51,618 nt of DNA from Mycobacterium colombiense (GCF_001672755.1 NZ_LZKI01000026.1:1-51618); one strand, 5' to 3'. Shown: positions 1 to 9,533, numbered from the stretch's first letter. Numbers and translations are program-made. The notes: a model not told the origin generated them from the sequence alone.

Positions 1-455
1 CTGCGGATCAGGCGCTCGTGTTCGTCCACGCCGAGCTGTGCGGCGCCCATCAGGCTGCCGGCGACGACGCGCCGCAGCTTCTCCCGCGTGGTCGGATCGT
101 GCGCCGCGGTCTGCAGGATGGCGTGCAGCGTCGGCCCCACCTCCTCGTCCTCCCAGCTGGCCAGCATCAGCGTCAGCACCGCGGCGCCGAGCTGTTCCAC
201 CGGTGTGGCCCAGGCCTTGGCGACGTTGTCCAGCCACTTCTGCGGCGGGTTGGTCGCCGCGTCCAGCAGCTTCTCCTTCGACCCGAAGTAGTGGTACACC
301 AGCGCGGGATCGACGTCGGCGGCCCGGGCGATCGCGCGGATGGTGGTGCCGGCCCAGCCGTGTTCGGCGAACTCGTCGCGGGCGGCGGCCACGATCCGCG
401 CGGCCAGCACCCCGCGTTCATCTCGCGGACCGGGAGTTATCGATCTCTTCGCCAT
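1..455 (-). CDS. TetR-family transcriptional regulator (3' end cut by window edge)
   Basis: Reading leftwards from the ATG at 455, the protein begins MAKRSITPGPRDERG and continues into a typical TetR N-terminal helix-turn-helix (AADVDPALVYHYFGSKEKLL at about residues 47-66). The frame stays open to base 1, so the C-terminus lies outside the window; about 151 residues are visible. The C-terminal part (WATPVEQLGAAVLTL...) resembles the TetR_C_33-like ligand domain. It is divergent from the alpha/beta hydrolase at 555, with about 100 bp between them that contains palindromes. I infer that it represses itself and that hydrolase. The inducer cannot be read from the sequence. Confidence 0.85.
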   Translation of the reverse strand, partial: MAKRSITPGPRDERGVLAARIVAAARDEFAEHGWAGTTIRAIARAADVDPALVYHYFGSKEKLLDAATNPPQKWLDNVAKAWATPVEQLGAAVLTLMLASWEDEEVGPTLHAILQTAAHDPTTREKLRRVVAGSLMGAAQLGVDEHERLIR

Positions 456-486
456 GAGTTTCATCGTAGCGTGAGTTTCCTCTTGC

Positions 487-524
487 GTTGAGACTAATTT
501 CAACGTAGCGTGAGACTAGTCTCA
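487..524. promoter_or_regulatory. Candidate TetR operator pair in divergent promoter
   Basis: A perfect 14-bp palindrome TGAGACTAGTCTCA lies at 511-524. An imperfect related one (GTTGA...TCAAC arms) lies at 487-504, so the two share the GTTGAGACTA half-site. An 11-bp direct repeat, CGTAGCGTGAG, occurs at about 465-475 and 504-514. The position between a divergent TetR gene and a hydrolase is classic for autoregulation. Binding is inferred. Confidence 0.5.
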
Positions 525-554
525 ACGGGCCGTGAAAATAAGGAGCAGGCCATC

Positions 555-1616
555 ATGTACACCTACGACATCGACACCGCGGCCATGTTCGAAGACCGCA
601 CCGACCAGTTCGCGAAGTTCGGCATCCCACTCGACGACATCGAGCGGGCCCGCTCGGCCGTCGACGACATGTGGACCGACGCGCCAGGCGGCTGGGTCTA
701 TGAATGGTCAAGCCTGGCAAGCGAATACGCCACACGCGGCGAACACCGGATGGCCTCCCTCATCTACGGGTGTGCCAAGTTTCCCTGCCTCACCGACCCG
801 GCGCGCACCAAGGCGATGCAGCATCAACTCGAGCAATTTCAGTTGGCCGCCGACGATTTTCCGGTGCACTTCGAGCGGCGCATCATCACCGTCGGATACC
901 GCGGCGCGTCCGTCGAGGTGCCGGTACACCTGTACGCGGCCGACGACGACTACCCGGCCCGGCCGGTGCTGATCGCCAGCGGCGGAGTGGATACCTGGAA
1001 GATGGACATCCACCCCTGGTGGGTCGCATTCACCCAGGGCGCGGGCGTGACCACGATGGCCTTCGACCACCCCGGCACCGGTGAGACCGCGGTTCCGCTC
1101 GACGAGCACGCCGACGAGGTGATCCGCGGCCTCGCCGACTACGCGCGGACGCTGGGCGACGGCCGGGTGGCTCACTTCGGCGCGTCGTTCGGCGGCAACT
1201 TCTCCGCGATGTCCGGGCTGTCCGGAATCGTCGATGCCGCAGTCGATCTCGGTGGCCCGCTTGTCGCCGCGTTCGGTCCGGAGAATCTCGTGCGGCTGCC
1301 CTACGGCATGCATGACATCCTGGGCAACGCCATGCACTGGGACCATTCCCCCACCCTCGACGAGCTCAGCGCCGGCATGGGGCGCCTCAACCGTGCGAAT
1401 CTTCTTGCCCAGCAGCTCAATTCGCCGATGCTGGTGATCAACGGGGCCGACGACTACTTCATCCCGCAGTCCGACACGCTGGACTTCCGGGGCCGCCGCG
1501 ACACCGAGGTGCACCTGATCGAGGGCACCGGCCACGTCGCCATAAGCAAGGCCCCTGAGGTGGTGCCCAAGATCATCGCCTGGGTGCGCGGGCAAATGGC
1601 ATCGCCGGCGCGGTGA
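555..1616 (+). CDS. Alpha/beta-hydrolase fold enzyme
   Basis: The start is the ATG at 555, preceded by AAGGAG at about 540-545; an in-frame GTG at 510 has no ribosome site and overlaps the palindrome. The 353-residue protein has an N-terminal helical region (1-105) and an alpha/beta-hydrolase core. Visible elements are the nucleophile elbow GASFGG (Ser211), an acid in NGADDYF (Asp299 or Asp300) and a histidine in GTGHVAI (His327), with DHPGTGET before the elbow. The layout resembles FrsA/DUF1100-like esterases and C-C bond hydrolases; the substrate is unknown. It is divergent from a TetR gene and probably under its control. There is no signal peptide, so it is cytoplasmic. Confidence 0.85.
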   Translation: MYTYDIDTAAMFEDRTDQFAKFGIPLDDIERARSAVDDMWTDAPGGWVYEWSSLASEYATRGEHRMASLIYGCAKFPCLTDPARTKAMQHQLEQFQLAADDFPVHFERRIITVGYRGASVEVPVHLYAADDDYPARPVLIASGGVDTWKMDIHPWWVAFTQGAGVTTMAFDHPGTGETAVPLDEHADEVIRGLADYARTLGDGRVAHFGASFGGNFSAMSGLSGIVDAAVDLGGPLVAAFGPENLVRLPYGMHDILGNAMHWDHSPTLDELSAGMGRLNRANLLAQQLNSPMLVINGADDYFIPQSDTLDFRGRRDTEVHLIEGTGHVAISKAPEVVPKIIAWVRGQMASPAR

Positions 1617-1753
1617 AGCACCCGGCTTGTTTGCCGAACCCCAGGAAATCGCCTTATGGATAACGGTTTTCTTCGCAGGCTCAGCCCAAGCGAGCCATCG
1701 CGAGGCCGTCACCCAACCCGGCGCGGTCCGCCGCCGATGAGTATGTTTTGGCC

Positions 1754-2692
1754 ATGGCTTCCAACGACGCAGAGAACCGCAATTGGTCGGAGGGTGACGT
1801 CCCGGATCAGAGCGGCCGCGTCGTCGTCGTCACCGGCGCCAACACCGGCATCGGCTATGAGGCGGCGGCCGTACTGGCCTACCGCGGCGCCCACGTCGTG
1901 CTTGCGGTGCGCAACCTGGAGAAGGGCAACGCGGCGCTGTCGCGCATCGTCGCCGCCAGCCCGCGCGCGGATGTCACGCTGCAGCAGCTGGATCTGACCT
2001 CGCTGGACGCCATCCGGTCGGCCGCCGAGGCGCTGCGCTCGGCCTACCCGCGCATCGACCTGCTGATCAACAACGCCGGGGTGATGTGGACGCCCAAGCA
2101 GGTCACCGCGGACGGCTTCGAATTGCAGTTCGGCACCAATCATCTGGGCCACTTCGCGCTGACCGGGCTGCTGCTAGACAGCCTGCTGGTGGTGCGGGAC
2201 TCGCGGGTGGTGACGGTCAGCAGCCTCGGCCACCGGCTGCGGGCCGCGATCCACTTCGACGACCTGCACTGGGAACACCGATACGACCGCATCGCCGCGT
2301 ACGGGCAATCCAAACTGGCCAACCTGCTGTTCACCTACGAACTGCAGCGCCGGCTGGCCGCCAAGGCCGACGCGAAGACCATTGCGGTCGCGGCACACCC
2401 GGGCGGCTCCAACACCGAGCTGGCCCGCAACCTGCCCGGCGTCTTCCGGCCGGTGAAGGCCGTGCTGGGGCCGGTGCTGTTCCAGAGCCCGGCCATGGGC
2501 GCGCTGCCGACACTGCGGGCGGCCACCGATGCGGCCGTGCAGGGCGGGCAGTACTACGGCCCGTCCGGCTTCCTCGAGCAGCGTGGCCGTCCGAAGCTGG
2601 TCGAGTCCAGCGCGCAGTCCCACGACGAGGAGTTGCAACGTCGGCTCTGGGCTGTCTCCGAAGAACTCACCGGCGTCAGCTTCCCCGTCTGA
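1754..2692 (+). CDS. Short-chain dehydrogenase/reductase (Rv0439c-like)
   Basis: This 312-residue NAD(P)-dependent oxidoreductase belongs to the retinol-dehydrogenase-like SDR group. It shows the cofactor motif TGANTGIG (residues about 28-35), NNAGV in strand 4 and the catalytic YGQSK (YxxxK). The ATG at 1754 gives MASNDAENRNW; a TTG six bases upstream is less likely. Length and position next to moeA2 match M. tuberculosis Rv0439c (311 residues). The substrate is not known. It ends 11 bases before moeA2, so the two may be co-transcribed. A paralogue of the same group lies at 13359. Confidence 0.88.
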   Translation: MASNDAENRNWSEGDVPDQSGRVVVVTGANTGIGYEAAAVLAYRGAHVVLAVRNLEKGNAALSRIVAASPRADVTLQQLDLTSLDAIRSAAEALRSAYPRIDLLINNAGVMWTPKQVTADGFELQFGTNHLGHFALTGLLLDSLLVVRDSRVVTVSSLGHRLRAAIHFDDLHWEHRYDRIAAYGQSKLANLLFTYELQRRLAAKADAKTIAVAAHPGGSNTELARNLPGVFRPVKAVLGPVLFQSPAMGALPTLRAATDAAVQGGQYYGPSGFLEQRGRPKLVESSAQSHDEELQRRLWAVSEELTGVSFPV

Positions 2693-2703
2693 CGCGGGAG
2701 ATA

Positions 2704-3918
2704 ATGGCTCCGATGCGCTCAGTCGCCGAACATCAGCGGGTCGTCACCGAGTTGATTCGCGCGCGGCCGCCGGTCGCGGTGCCGCTGACCGAGGCCCAGG
2801 GACTGGTCCTGGCCGAGGACGTGGTGGCGCAGCTGGCTTTGCCGGTCTTCGACAACTCCGCGATGGATGGCTACGCGGTGCGCGCCGAGGACACATCGGA
2901 CGCCACGCCCGAACGGCCGGTGGTGTTGCCCGTCGCCGAGGACATACCGGCCGGGCGCACCGACGAACTGACGCTGCGGCCCGGGACGGCCCACCGCATC
3001 ATGACGGGCGCGCCGCTGCCGGCCGGGGCGACGGCCGTGGTTCCGGTGGAGGACACCGACGGCGGCGTGGACGCGGTGGCGATCCGCGCGCCCCGCGACG
3101 CCGGCAAGCACATCCGCCGCGCGGGCGAGGACGTCTCCCCCGGCACCACCGTGCTGCGCCGCGGTCAGGTCGTGACGCCGGCCGTGCTCGGCTTGGCGGC
3201 CGCGCTGGGCATCGCCGAGTTGCCGGTGATCCCGCGCCAGCGGGTGCTGGTCATCTCGACCGGCTCGGAGCTGGTGACACCGGGCACCGCGCTGCTGCCG
3301 GGGCAGATCTACGAGTCCAACTCGATCATGCTGGCCGGGGCCGTCCGGGACGCGGGTGCCGAGCTGGTCGCCGTCGCGACCGCGGAAGACGAAGTGGCCC
3401 AATTCAGTTCGATCATCGACCGATATGCGGGCGACGCCGACCTGATCATCACCAGCGGCGGCGTCAGCGCCGGCGCCTACGAGGTGGTCAAGGACGCGTT
3501 CGGGCGCGAGGGCGACCAGGGCGTGGAGTTCGTCAAGGTCGCCATGCAGCCGGGCATGCCGCAGGGCGTGGGACGGGTGGCCGGCGCGACGATCGTCACG
3601 CTGCCCGGCAACCCGGTTAGCGCGCTGGTGTCCTTCGAGGTGTTCATCCGGCCCGCGCTGCGCAGGGCGATGGGCCTGCCGGACCCGGACCGCCCGCACC
3701 GGACCGCGGTGCTCGCCGAGTCGCTGACGTCGCCACGCGGCAAGCGCCAGTTCCGTCGCGCGGTGCTCAACGACGACGCCGGCACGGTCACCAGTTACGG
3801 GCCACCGGCGTCACATCACCTGCGGTGGCTGGCGTCGGCGAACGGGCTGCTGGACATCCCCGAGGACGTCGTCGAGGTGCCCGAGGGGAGCCGGCTGCAG
3901 GTGTGGGATCTGCGCTAG
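2704..3918 (+). CDS. moeA2: Molybdopterin molybdenumtransferase MoeA
   Basis: MoeA inserts molybdate into adenylylated molybdopterin in the last step of molybdenum-cofactor synthesis, in the cytoplasm. The 404-residue protein has the family hallmarks FDNSAMDGYAVRA near residue 55, IMTGAPLPAGATAVVPVEDT near 100, a central MoCF domain with TGSEL and TSGGVSAG, and LPGNPVSALVSFEVF near 305. Length matches M. tuberculosis MoeA2 (405). Two ATGs (2704 and 2713) follow GGGAG at 2696-2700; 2704 gives the usual length but a tight spacing. No molybdopterin adenylyltransferase gene is adjacent. Its stop shares a CTAG with the stop of the opposite MFS gene. Confidence 0.93.
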   Translation: MAPMRSVAEHQRVVTELIRARPPVAVPLTEAQGLVLAEDVVAQLALPVFDNSAMDGYAVRAEDTSDATPERPVVLPVAEDIPAGRTDELTLRPGTAHRIMTGAPLPAGATAVVPVEDTDGGVDAVAIRAPRDAGKHIRRAGEDVSPGTTVLRRGQVVTPAVLGLAAALGIAELPVIPRQRVLVISTGSELVTPGTALLPGQIYESNSIMLAGAVRDAGAELVAVATAEDEVAQFSSIIDRYAGDADLIITSGGVSAGAYEVVKDAFGREGDQGVEFVKVAMQPGMPQGVGRVAGATIVTLPGNPVSALVSFEVFIRPALRRAMGLPDPDRPHRTAVLAESLTSPRGKRQFRRAVLNDDAGTVTSYGPPASHHLRWLASANGLLDIPEDVVEVPEGSRLQVWDLR

Positions 3919-5123
3919 CCCGCGGGCGTGGCGACGTCCCGGTGGAAGTCGTCGGCGTGGGCGAAGGCCGGGGTGCAGCGGATCGCGATGGCGACGATCG
4001 CCATCATCACCGGAATGGTGACCAACGCCGCCGACAGCCCCACCCGGCCGGACAGGTGGCCGATCAGCGGCGGCCCCAACAGGTAGCCCAGCCAACCGAC
4101 CGCGGCCACGATGGCGATCGCCGATCCGGAGCCGCTCGCGCCGTAGGCCGCGCTGAAGGCGGTGGGCACCAGCAGCGCCACACCGACGCCCAGCGCGGCG
4201 AAACCGAGCACGCTGATCCAGGCGCTGGCGGCCACCAGCGTGACACTCATGCCCGCGACGGCCACCAACGCCAGCGCCGGCAGCAGCCGGCGGCTCGACA
4301 CCCGGGCGTGCAGCAGGGGCGCGCCGAACCGGGTGATCACCATCGCACACGTGTAGGCGGCGTAGCTCAGCGCAGCGACGGTCGGGCCGGCGCCGATCAC
4401 GTTGCGCAGATAGTTGGCCGACCAGTCGGTGGCGGCGCCCTCGCAGAGAAAAGACGCGAACGCCACGGCCGCCAGGATCGCCACCGCCGGCGTCATCCAG
4501 GCCCGCTTGCCCCGGTCCGGGTCCGGCGACGCGGCAACGGAATCCGCCGCGTCGGGCATCAGGTTGCGGGTCAGCGGTTCCACCACGATCAGGACGACCA
4601 ACCCCAGCACCGTCAGCTGGGCGGTCAGGCCGACACCCGCGCCGACGCACGCCGCACCGATCAGGGCGCCCACCAACGTCCCGACGCTCCACATGCCGTG
4701 GAACCGCGCCATGATCGGAGCCCTGGCGAGCCGCTCCACCGTGCCCGCCTGGGTGTTCATCGCGACATCGAGGGCCCCCTGGAACAGCCCCCACAGCGCC
4801 AGCGCACCGAACAGCGCGGCCGCGGATCCGGACAGGCCCACCGTCGCTCCGGCCGCGACATAGCCGGCCACCGTGACCGGGATCAGCCGGTGGCTGCCCC
4901 AGCGGGGCAGCGCCCAGTGGCTGAGCAGCGTGGCCACCACCGAGCCCAGGGGCGCGCCGAACAGCGCCGTGCCCAGCGCCGCGTCGGAAAGGCCGAGCTC
5001 GGCTTTGACGTGGGGAATGTGGGCGGCCCAGGACGAGAACACCAGACCGTGCGCGATGAAGACGGCGGTGACCGTGGCTTTCGCCCGGCGCAACTGCGTT
5101 GCCCGCCGATCATTCGATTGCAT
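3915..5123 (-). CDS. Major facilitator superfamily transporter
   Basis: This 402-residue integral membrane protein has about twelve hydrophobic segments and begins MQSNDRRATQLRRAKATV. The region after TM1 (FSSWAAHIPHVKAELGLSDAALG) is typical of the MFS group that includes YbjJ-like permeases, whose substrates are mostly unknown. The soluble central loop (about residues 195-215, NLMPDAADS...) separates two six-helix halves. It sits convergent to moeA2 and divergent from psd (65-bp gap). As I recall the M. tuberculosis order, moeA2 and psd are directly adjacent there, so this gene looks like an insertion or a lineage-specific retention. Confidence 0.85.
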   Translation of the reverse strand: MQSNDRRATQLRRAKATVTAVFIAHGLVFSSWAAHIPHVKAELGLSDAALGTALFGAPLGSVVATLLSHWALPRWGSHRLIPVTVAGYVAAGATVGLSGSAAALFGALALWGLFQGALDVAMNTQAGTVERLARAPIMARFHGMWSVGTLVGALIGAACVGAGVGLTAQLTVLGLVVLIVVEPLTRNLMPDAADSVAASPDPDRGKRAWMTPAVAILAAVAFASFLCEGAATDWSANYLRNVIGAGPTVAALSYAAYTCAMVITRFGAPLLHARVSSRRLLPALALVAVAGMSVTLVAASAWISVLGFAALGVGVALLVPTAFSAAYGASGSGSAIAIVAAVGWLGYLLGPPLIGHLSGRVGLSAALVTIPVMMAIVAIAIRCTPAFAHADDFHRDVATPAG

Positions 5124-5188
5124 GTCGAAGCAGAGCGTTCCCTCCGCGGCCGTCTACGAATCAGCCGGGCGCTCCGTAAGATGGCCGC

Positions 5189-5911
5189 GTGGCACGACGC
5201 CCCCGCACTATCGGCCCCTCTGCTCAGGACCCGGGCTTCAGCCCGCAACACGCGCTGGAGTTGGTGCGCTCCGCGGTCCCACCGGTGCATCCGGCCGGGC
5301 GGCCGTTCATCGGCGCCGGTCTGGCGCTGGCGCTGGTCGGCCGCAGGCACCGATGGGTGCGACGGGCGGGCCTGCTGGCCGCCGGGGCCTGCGCGGGGTT
5401 CTTCCGTCACCCGCCGCGGGTGCCGCCCACCCGGTCCGGCGCGATCGTCGCACCCGCCGACGGCGAGATCTGCGTGATCGACTTCGCCGCCCCGCCCGCC
5501 GAACTGAGCATGGGCGCCGCGCCGCTGCCGCGGGTCAGCATCTTCCTGTCGCTGCTGGACGCCCACGTGCAGCGCGCTCCGGTCAGCGGCGAGGTGGTCG
5601 CCGTGCAGCACCGGCCGGGCCGATTCGGCTCGGCCGACCTGGCCGCGGCGAGCACCGAGAACGAACGCACCAGCCTGCACCTGCGCACCGCCGGCGGCGC
5701 GGACGTCGTCGCGGTGCAGGTCGCCGGGTTGCTGGCCCGGCGCATCATCTGCGACGCGCACGTCGGCGACAAGCTGTCGATCGGTGACACCTACGGCCTG
5801 ATCCGGTTCGGCTCCAGGTTGGACACCTACCTGCCGCCGGGCTCCGAGCCGCTGGTGAAGGTGGGTCAGCGCGCGATCGCCGGCGAGACCGTTCTCGCCG
5901 AGCTGCCATGA
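5189..5911 (+). CDS. psd: Phosphatidylserine decarboxylase
   Basis: Psd converts phosphatidylserine to phosphatidylethanolamine at the membrane using a pyruvoyl group made by self-cleavage. The 240-residue protein starts at GTG 5189 and is of the short Psd2-like type. It shows [11 protein letters not shown] (about residues 88-98), [17 protein letters not shown] with the conserved histidine, and the cleavage site [10 protein letters not shown] near the C-terminus, where cleavage between Gly and Ser would leave the pyruvoyl on the small subunit. It overlaps pssA by four bases (ATGA), so enzyme and substrate supplier are translationally coupled. Homologous to M. tuberculosis Rv0437c. Confidence 0.94.
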   Translation: MARRPRTIGPSAQDPGFSPQHALELVRSAVPPVHPAGRPFIGAGLALALVGRRHRWVRRAGLLAAGACAGFFRHPPRVPPTRSGAIVAPADGEICVIDFAAPPAELSMGAAPLPRVSIFLSLLDAHVQRAPVSGEVVAVQHRPGRFGSADLAAASTENERTSLHLRTAGGADVVAVQVAGLLARRIICDAHVGDKLSIGDTYGLIRFGSRLDTYLPPGSEPLVKVGQRAIAGETVLAELP

Positions 5912-6771
5912 TCAGCAAGCCGCGCGGACGGCCGGCGGTCAACCTGCAGATCCTGCCCAGCGCGATGACGGTGCTCTCCGTGTGCGCGGGGCTGACCTCG
6001 ATCCGGTTCGCCCTCGAACACCAGCCCAAGGCCGCGATGGCGCTGATCGCGGCGGCCGCCATCCTGGACGGACTCGACGGGCGGGTGGCCCGGATCCTGG
6101 ACGCCCAGTCCCGGATGGGCGAGGAGATCGACTCGCTGGCCGACGCGGTGAACTTCGGCGTGACCCCGGCGATCGTGCTCTACGTGACGCTGCTGACCAC
6201 GTCGCCGGCCGGCTGGGTGGTGATCCTGCTCTACGCGGTCTGCGTGGTGCTGCGGCTGGCGCGATTCAACGCGTTGCAGGACGACGGCAGCCAGCCGTCC
6301 TACGCGCACGAGTTCTTCGTCGGCATGCCCGCGCCGGCCGGCGCGATCTCGATGATCGGTCTCATCGGGCTCAAGCTGCAGTTCGGTGACGGTTGGTGGA
6401 CGTCGCCACTGTTCCTGTGCATCTGGATCAGCGGTACCTCGATCCTGATGGTCAGCAAGATCCCGATGCGCAAGATGCACGCGGTCGCGGTGCCGCCGAG
6501 TTGGGCGGCGCCGCTGCTGGCGGTCCTGGCGATCTGCGCGGCGGCCGCGGTGCTGGCGCCCTATGTCTTGATCTGGGTGATCATCGTCGCCTACCTGTGC
6601 CACGTGCCGTTCGCCATCCGCAACTCGCGCTGGCTGGCCGCGCACCCCGAGGCGTGGGACGACGCACCCAAGCAGCGCCGCGCCACCAGGCGGGCGATCC
6701 GCCGGGCGCAGCCCAACCGCCGGTCGGTGGCGCGGCTGGGCCTGCGCAAGCCGGGTAGGCGCCTGCCGTGA
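5908..6771 (+). CDS. pssA: CDP-diacylglycerol--serine O-phosphatidyltransferase
   Basis: PssA makes phosphatidylserine from CDP-diacylglycerol and serine. The 287-residue membrane protein carries the CDP-alcohol phosphotransferase signature DG(x)2AR(x)8G(x)3D(x)3D, seen as [10 protein letters not shown], a spacer, then [10 protein letters not shown] at about residues 54-83. Several hydrophobic segments surround it. The tail after residue 240 is basic ([18 protein letters not shown]) and probably cytoplasmic. It starts inside the psd stop codon and its own stop overlaps the GTG of the AAA gene by four bases. Orthologue of Rv0436c. Confidence 0.94.
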   Translation: MISKPRGRPAVNLQILPSAMTVLSVCAGLTSIRFALEHQPKAAMALIAAAAILDGLDGRVARILDAQSRMGEEIDSLADAVNFGVTPAIVLYVTLLTTSPAGWVVILLYAVCVVLRLARFNALQDDGSQPSYAHEFFVGMPAPAGAISMIGLIGLKLQFGDGWWTSPLFLCIWISGTSILMVSKIPMRKMHAVAVPPSWAAPLLAVLAICAAAAVLAPYVLIWVIIVAYLCHVPFAIRNSRWLAAHPEAWDDAPKQRRATRRAIRRAQPNRRSVARLGLRKPGRRLP

Positions 6772-8963
6772 GTCGCTCCGGCGACGATGTACACCGCGCC
6801 GGCTCGGCCCGTCAGCTCACGCTGACCGCCCGGCTGAACACCTCCGCCGTCGATTCCCGCCGTGGTGTCGTTCGGCTGCATCCGAATGCCATTGCCGCAC
6901 TAGGCATTCGGGAATGGGATGCGGTGTCGCTGATCGGGTCGCGCACCACGTCGGCCGTAGCCGGTCTGGCCGGCCCGGACACGCCGGTCGGCACCGTGCT
7001 GCTGGACGACGTGACGCTGTCCAACGCGGGACTGCGCGAGGGCACCGCGGTGGTGGTCGCCACGGTCACCGTCTACGGCGCGCGGTCGGTGACCCTGTCC
7101 GGCTCGGCGCTGGCCACCCAGTCGGTCACGCCGGTCACGCTGCGACAGGCCTTGCTGGGCAAGGTGATCACCGTCGGTGATGCCGTCTCGCTGCTGCCCC
7201 GCGACCTGGGCCCGGGCACCTCGACGTCGGAGGCCACCCGCGCGCTGGCCACCGCGGTCGGCATCAGCTGGACCTCGGAGCTGCTGACGGTCACCGGCGT
7301 CGACCCCGAGGGGCCGGTGAGCGTGCAGCCCAACTCGCTGGTCACCTGGGGCACCGGCGTGCCATCCGGCGCCGGGGCCGCGCCGCGGATTTCGGTCGAA
7401 GTCGCCAGGCCGGAGATGGTGGTCGAGGAACTGAAAGGCACTCAGCCACAGGCGGCCAAGCTCGTCGAATGGCTCAAGCTCGCGCTCGACGAACCGCATC
7501 TGCTCAAGGCATTGGGTGCCGACGCCAACCTCGGCGTGCTGGTGTCGGGCCCGGCCGGGGTGGGCAAGGTGACGCTGGTGCGGGCGGTGTGCGGCGACCG
7601 CAGGCTGGTCACCCTGGACGGCCCCGAGGTCGGCGCGCTGGGCGCCGAGGACCGGCTCAAGGCAGTGGCCTCGGCGGTGCAGACCGTCCGCGACGGTGGC
7701 GGCGTGCTGCTGATCACCGACGTCGACGCCCTGCTGCCGGCCACCGCCGAGCCGGTGGCCTCGCCGATCCTGGGCGAACTGCGTAACGCGGTCGCCAGCG
7801 AGGGCGTCGCGCTGATCGCCACCTCCGCGCGACCCGACCAGCTCGACGCCCGGCTGCGGGCCCCCGACCTGTGCGACCGCGAGCTGGGCCTGCCGCTTCC
7901 CGACGCCGGCACCCGCAAAGCCCTGCTGGAGTCGCTGCTGCGCAACGTTCCCACCGGCGAACTCGATCTCGATGAAGTAGCTTCGCGTACACCGGGTTTC
8001 GTCGTCGCCGACCTGGCCGCACTGGTACGGGAGGCGGCGTTGCGTGCGGCGTCGCGAGCCAGCGCCGACGGCCGCCCACCTGAACTGAAACAAGAGGACC
8101 TGGTCGGTGCGCTCACCGTCATCCGGCCGCTGTCCCGCTCGGCCAGTGAGGAAGTCAGCGTCGGCAACATCACCCTCGATGACGTCGGCGACATGGCCGA
8201 GGCCAGGCAGGCGCTGACCGAGGCCGTGTTGTGGCCGTTGCAGCACCCGGACACGTTCGCCCGGCTGGGTGTCGAGCCGCCGCGCGGGGTCCTGCTGTAC
8301 GGGCCGCCGGGCTGCGGCAAGACCTTCATCGTGCGGGCGCTGGCCAGCACCGGGCAGCTCTCCGTGCACGCCGTCAAAGGCTCCGAACTGATGGACAAAT
8401 GGGTCGGCAGCTCGGAAAAGGCTGTGCGCGAACTGTTTCGCCGTGCCCGGGATTCAGCGCCGTCGCTGGTCTTCCTCGACGAGGTGGACGCGCTGGCGCC
8501 GCGGCGCGGGCAGAGCTTCGATTCGGGCGTGACCGATCGAGTGGTGGCCGCGCTGCTGACCGAGCTGGACGGTGTCGACCCGCTGCGCGACGTGGTCGTG
8601 CTGGGCGCCACCAACCGCCCGGATCTCATCGACCCCGCACTGCTGCGCCCGGGCCGGCTGGAGCGGCTGGTCTTCGTCGAGCCACCGGACGCCGCGGCCC
8701 GCGGCGAAATCCTGCGCACGGCAGGCAAATCCATTCCGCTGAGCGCCGACGTCGATCTGGACGAGGTGGCGGCCGGACTTGACGGCTACAGCGCCGCCGA
8801 CTGCGTGGCATTGCTGCGGGAGGCCGCGCTCACCGCGATGCGCCGCTCCATCGACGCCACCGACGTGACGGCCGCCGACCTCGCGGCGGCGCACGAAAAC
8901 GTCCGCCCCTCTTTGGATCCCACGCAGGTCGAAGCGCTACGGGCGTTCGCCAAAGCTTTGTAG
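6768..8963 (+). CDS. Cdc48-like double-AAA ATPase of actinobacteria (Cpa-like)
   Basis: The 731-residue protein has an N-terminal double-psi-barrel-like domain (about 15-210) and two AAA modules. D2 is complete: Walker A GPPGCGKT (512-519), Walker B FLDEVD (Asp571, Glu572) and LLRPGRLERL with the arginine finger. D1 is degenerate: Walker A reads GPAGVGKV (261-268), with valine in place of Ser/Thr after the lysine, and Walker B reads LLITDVD (Asp318 followed by Val319), lacking the catalytic glutamate. Actinobacterial Cdc48-like proteins (Cpa; here Rv0435c-like) are reported to interact with the proteasome. The gene is the third of a coupled psd-pssA operon. Substrates are unknown. Its end overlaps the convergent TetR gene by 27 bases. 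Confidence 0.9.
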   Translation: MSRSGDDVHRAGSARQLTLTARLNTSAVDSRRGVVRLHPNAIAALGIREWDAVSLIGSRTTSAVAGLAGPDTPVGTVLLDDVTLSNAGLREGTAVVVATVTVYGARSVTLSGSALATQSVTPVTLRQALLGKVITVGDAVSLLPRDLGPGTSTSEATRALATAVGISWTSELLTVTGVDPEGPVSVQPNSLVTWGTGVPSGAGAAPRISVEVARPEMVVEELKGTQPQAAKLVEWLKLALDEPHLLKALGADANLGVLVSGPAGVGKVTLVRAVCGDRRLVTLDGPEVGALGAEDRLKAVASAVQTVRDGGGVLLITDVDALLPATAEPVASPILGELRNAVASEGVALIATSARPDQLDARLRAPDLCDRELGLPLPDAGTRKALLESLLRNVPTGELDLDEVASRTPGFVVADLAALVREAALRAASRASADGRPPELKQEDLVGALTVIRPLSRSASEEVSVGNITLDDVGDMAEARQALTEAVLWPLQHPDTFARLGVEPPRGVLLYGPPGCGKTFIVRALASTGQLSVHAVKGSELMDKWVGSSEKAVRELFRRARDSAPSLVFLDEVDALAPRRGQSFDSGVTDRVVAALLTELDGVDPLRDVVVLGATNRPDLIDPALLRPGRLERLVFVEPPDAAARGEILRTAGKSIPLSADVDLDEVAAGLDGYSAADCVALLREAALTAMRRSIDATDVTAADLAAAHENVRPSLDPTQVEALRAFAKAL

Positions 8964-9533
8964 CACGGCCAGCGCCGACGCCGCCACGTCCTTTTCCAGC
9001 CAGCCCGGCATCGGGTCGTCGTGCGCGTGGCGCCGCACCACGGCGTAGGGCAGGTCGGCCACCGCCCGCGCGACGGCGTCGACGGATCGCGGCTTGGCAT
9101 TGCCATAGAGTTGACGGGCCAATGCCGCGACGCGCTGGTTCAGTGGGGCGTTCATACCGGCGAGCGTCCGCTGGAATGCCTCGTCGGGCTCCTCGTCGAG
9201 CAGGTCGCCGGGCCGGATCGTCAACAACAGCCGCGCATCGTCGGGCAGAGCGCGCGCGAAGCCGACGGCGGCCACGGCCATCGCCACGGCGGTGGCCGTC
9301 GCGGTATCGCCCTCGGCCGCCAGCGCCCGCGCTTGGAAGCGTTCGAGGGCCCGCAGCCACGCCGCGGTCAGGATGCCGTCGCGGTTGCCGAACCGGTGAT
9401 ACAACGTGCCCGCCGGCGCGCCACTGGCTTTCGCGATGGCGGCCACGCCGGCCGCGCGCGGGCCGCCGTCGAGCACCAGCGCCCGGGCGGCGTCGAGAAT
9501 CACATCGGTTTCATGCTTCCGCGGAGGTGCCAT
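8937..9533 (-). CDS. TetR-family transcriptional regulator
   Basis: The 198-residue protein begins MAPPRKHETDVILDAARALV and carries a TetR helix-turn-helix at about residues 25-50 (GVAAIAKASGAPAGTLYHRF). The rest is helical with no recognisable ligand motif. It is divergent from the SRPBCC/DUF2867 gene at 9555 with only 21 bp between the two start codons, so both promoters overlap and it very probably controls that gene and itself. Its 3' end overlaps the AAA ATPase gene. Confidence 0.88.
   Translation of the reverse strand: MAPPRKHETDVILDAARALVLDGGPRAAGVAAIAKASGAPAGTLYHRFGNRDGILTAAWLRALERFQARALAAEGDTATATAVAMAVAAVGFARALPDDARLLLTIRPGDLLDEEPDEAFQRTLAGMNAPLNQRVAALARQLYGNAKPRSVDAVARAVADLPYAVVRRHAHDDPMPGWLEKDVAASALAVLQSFGERP

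Noticed and set aside
3825..5477. Long plus-strand ORF opposite the MFS gene
   Set aside because: The minus-strand MFS protein has clear membrane segments; the plus product is Arg/Gln-rich with no domain.
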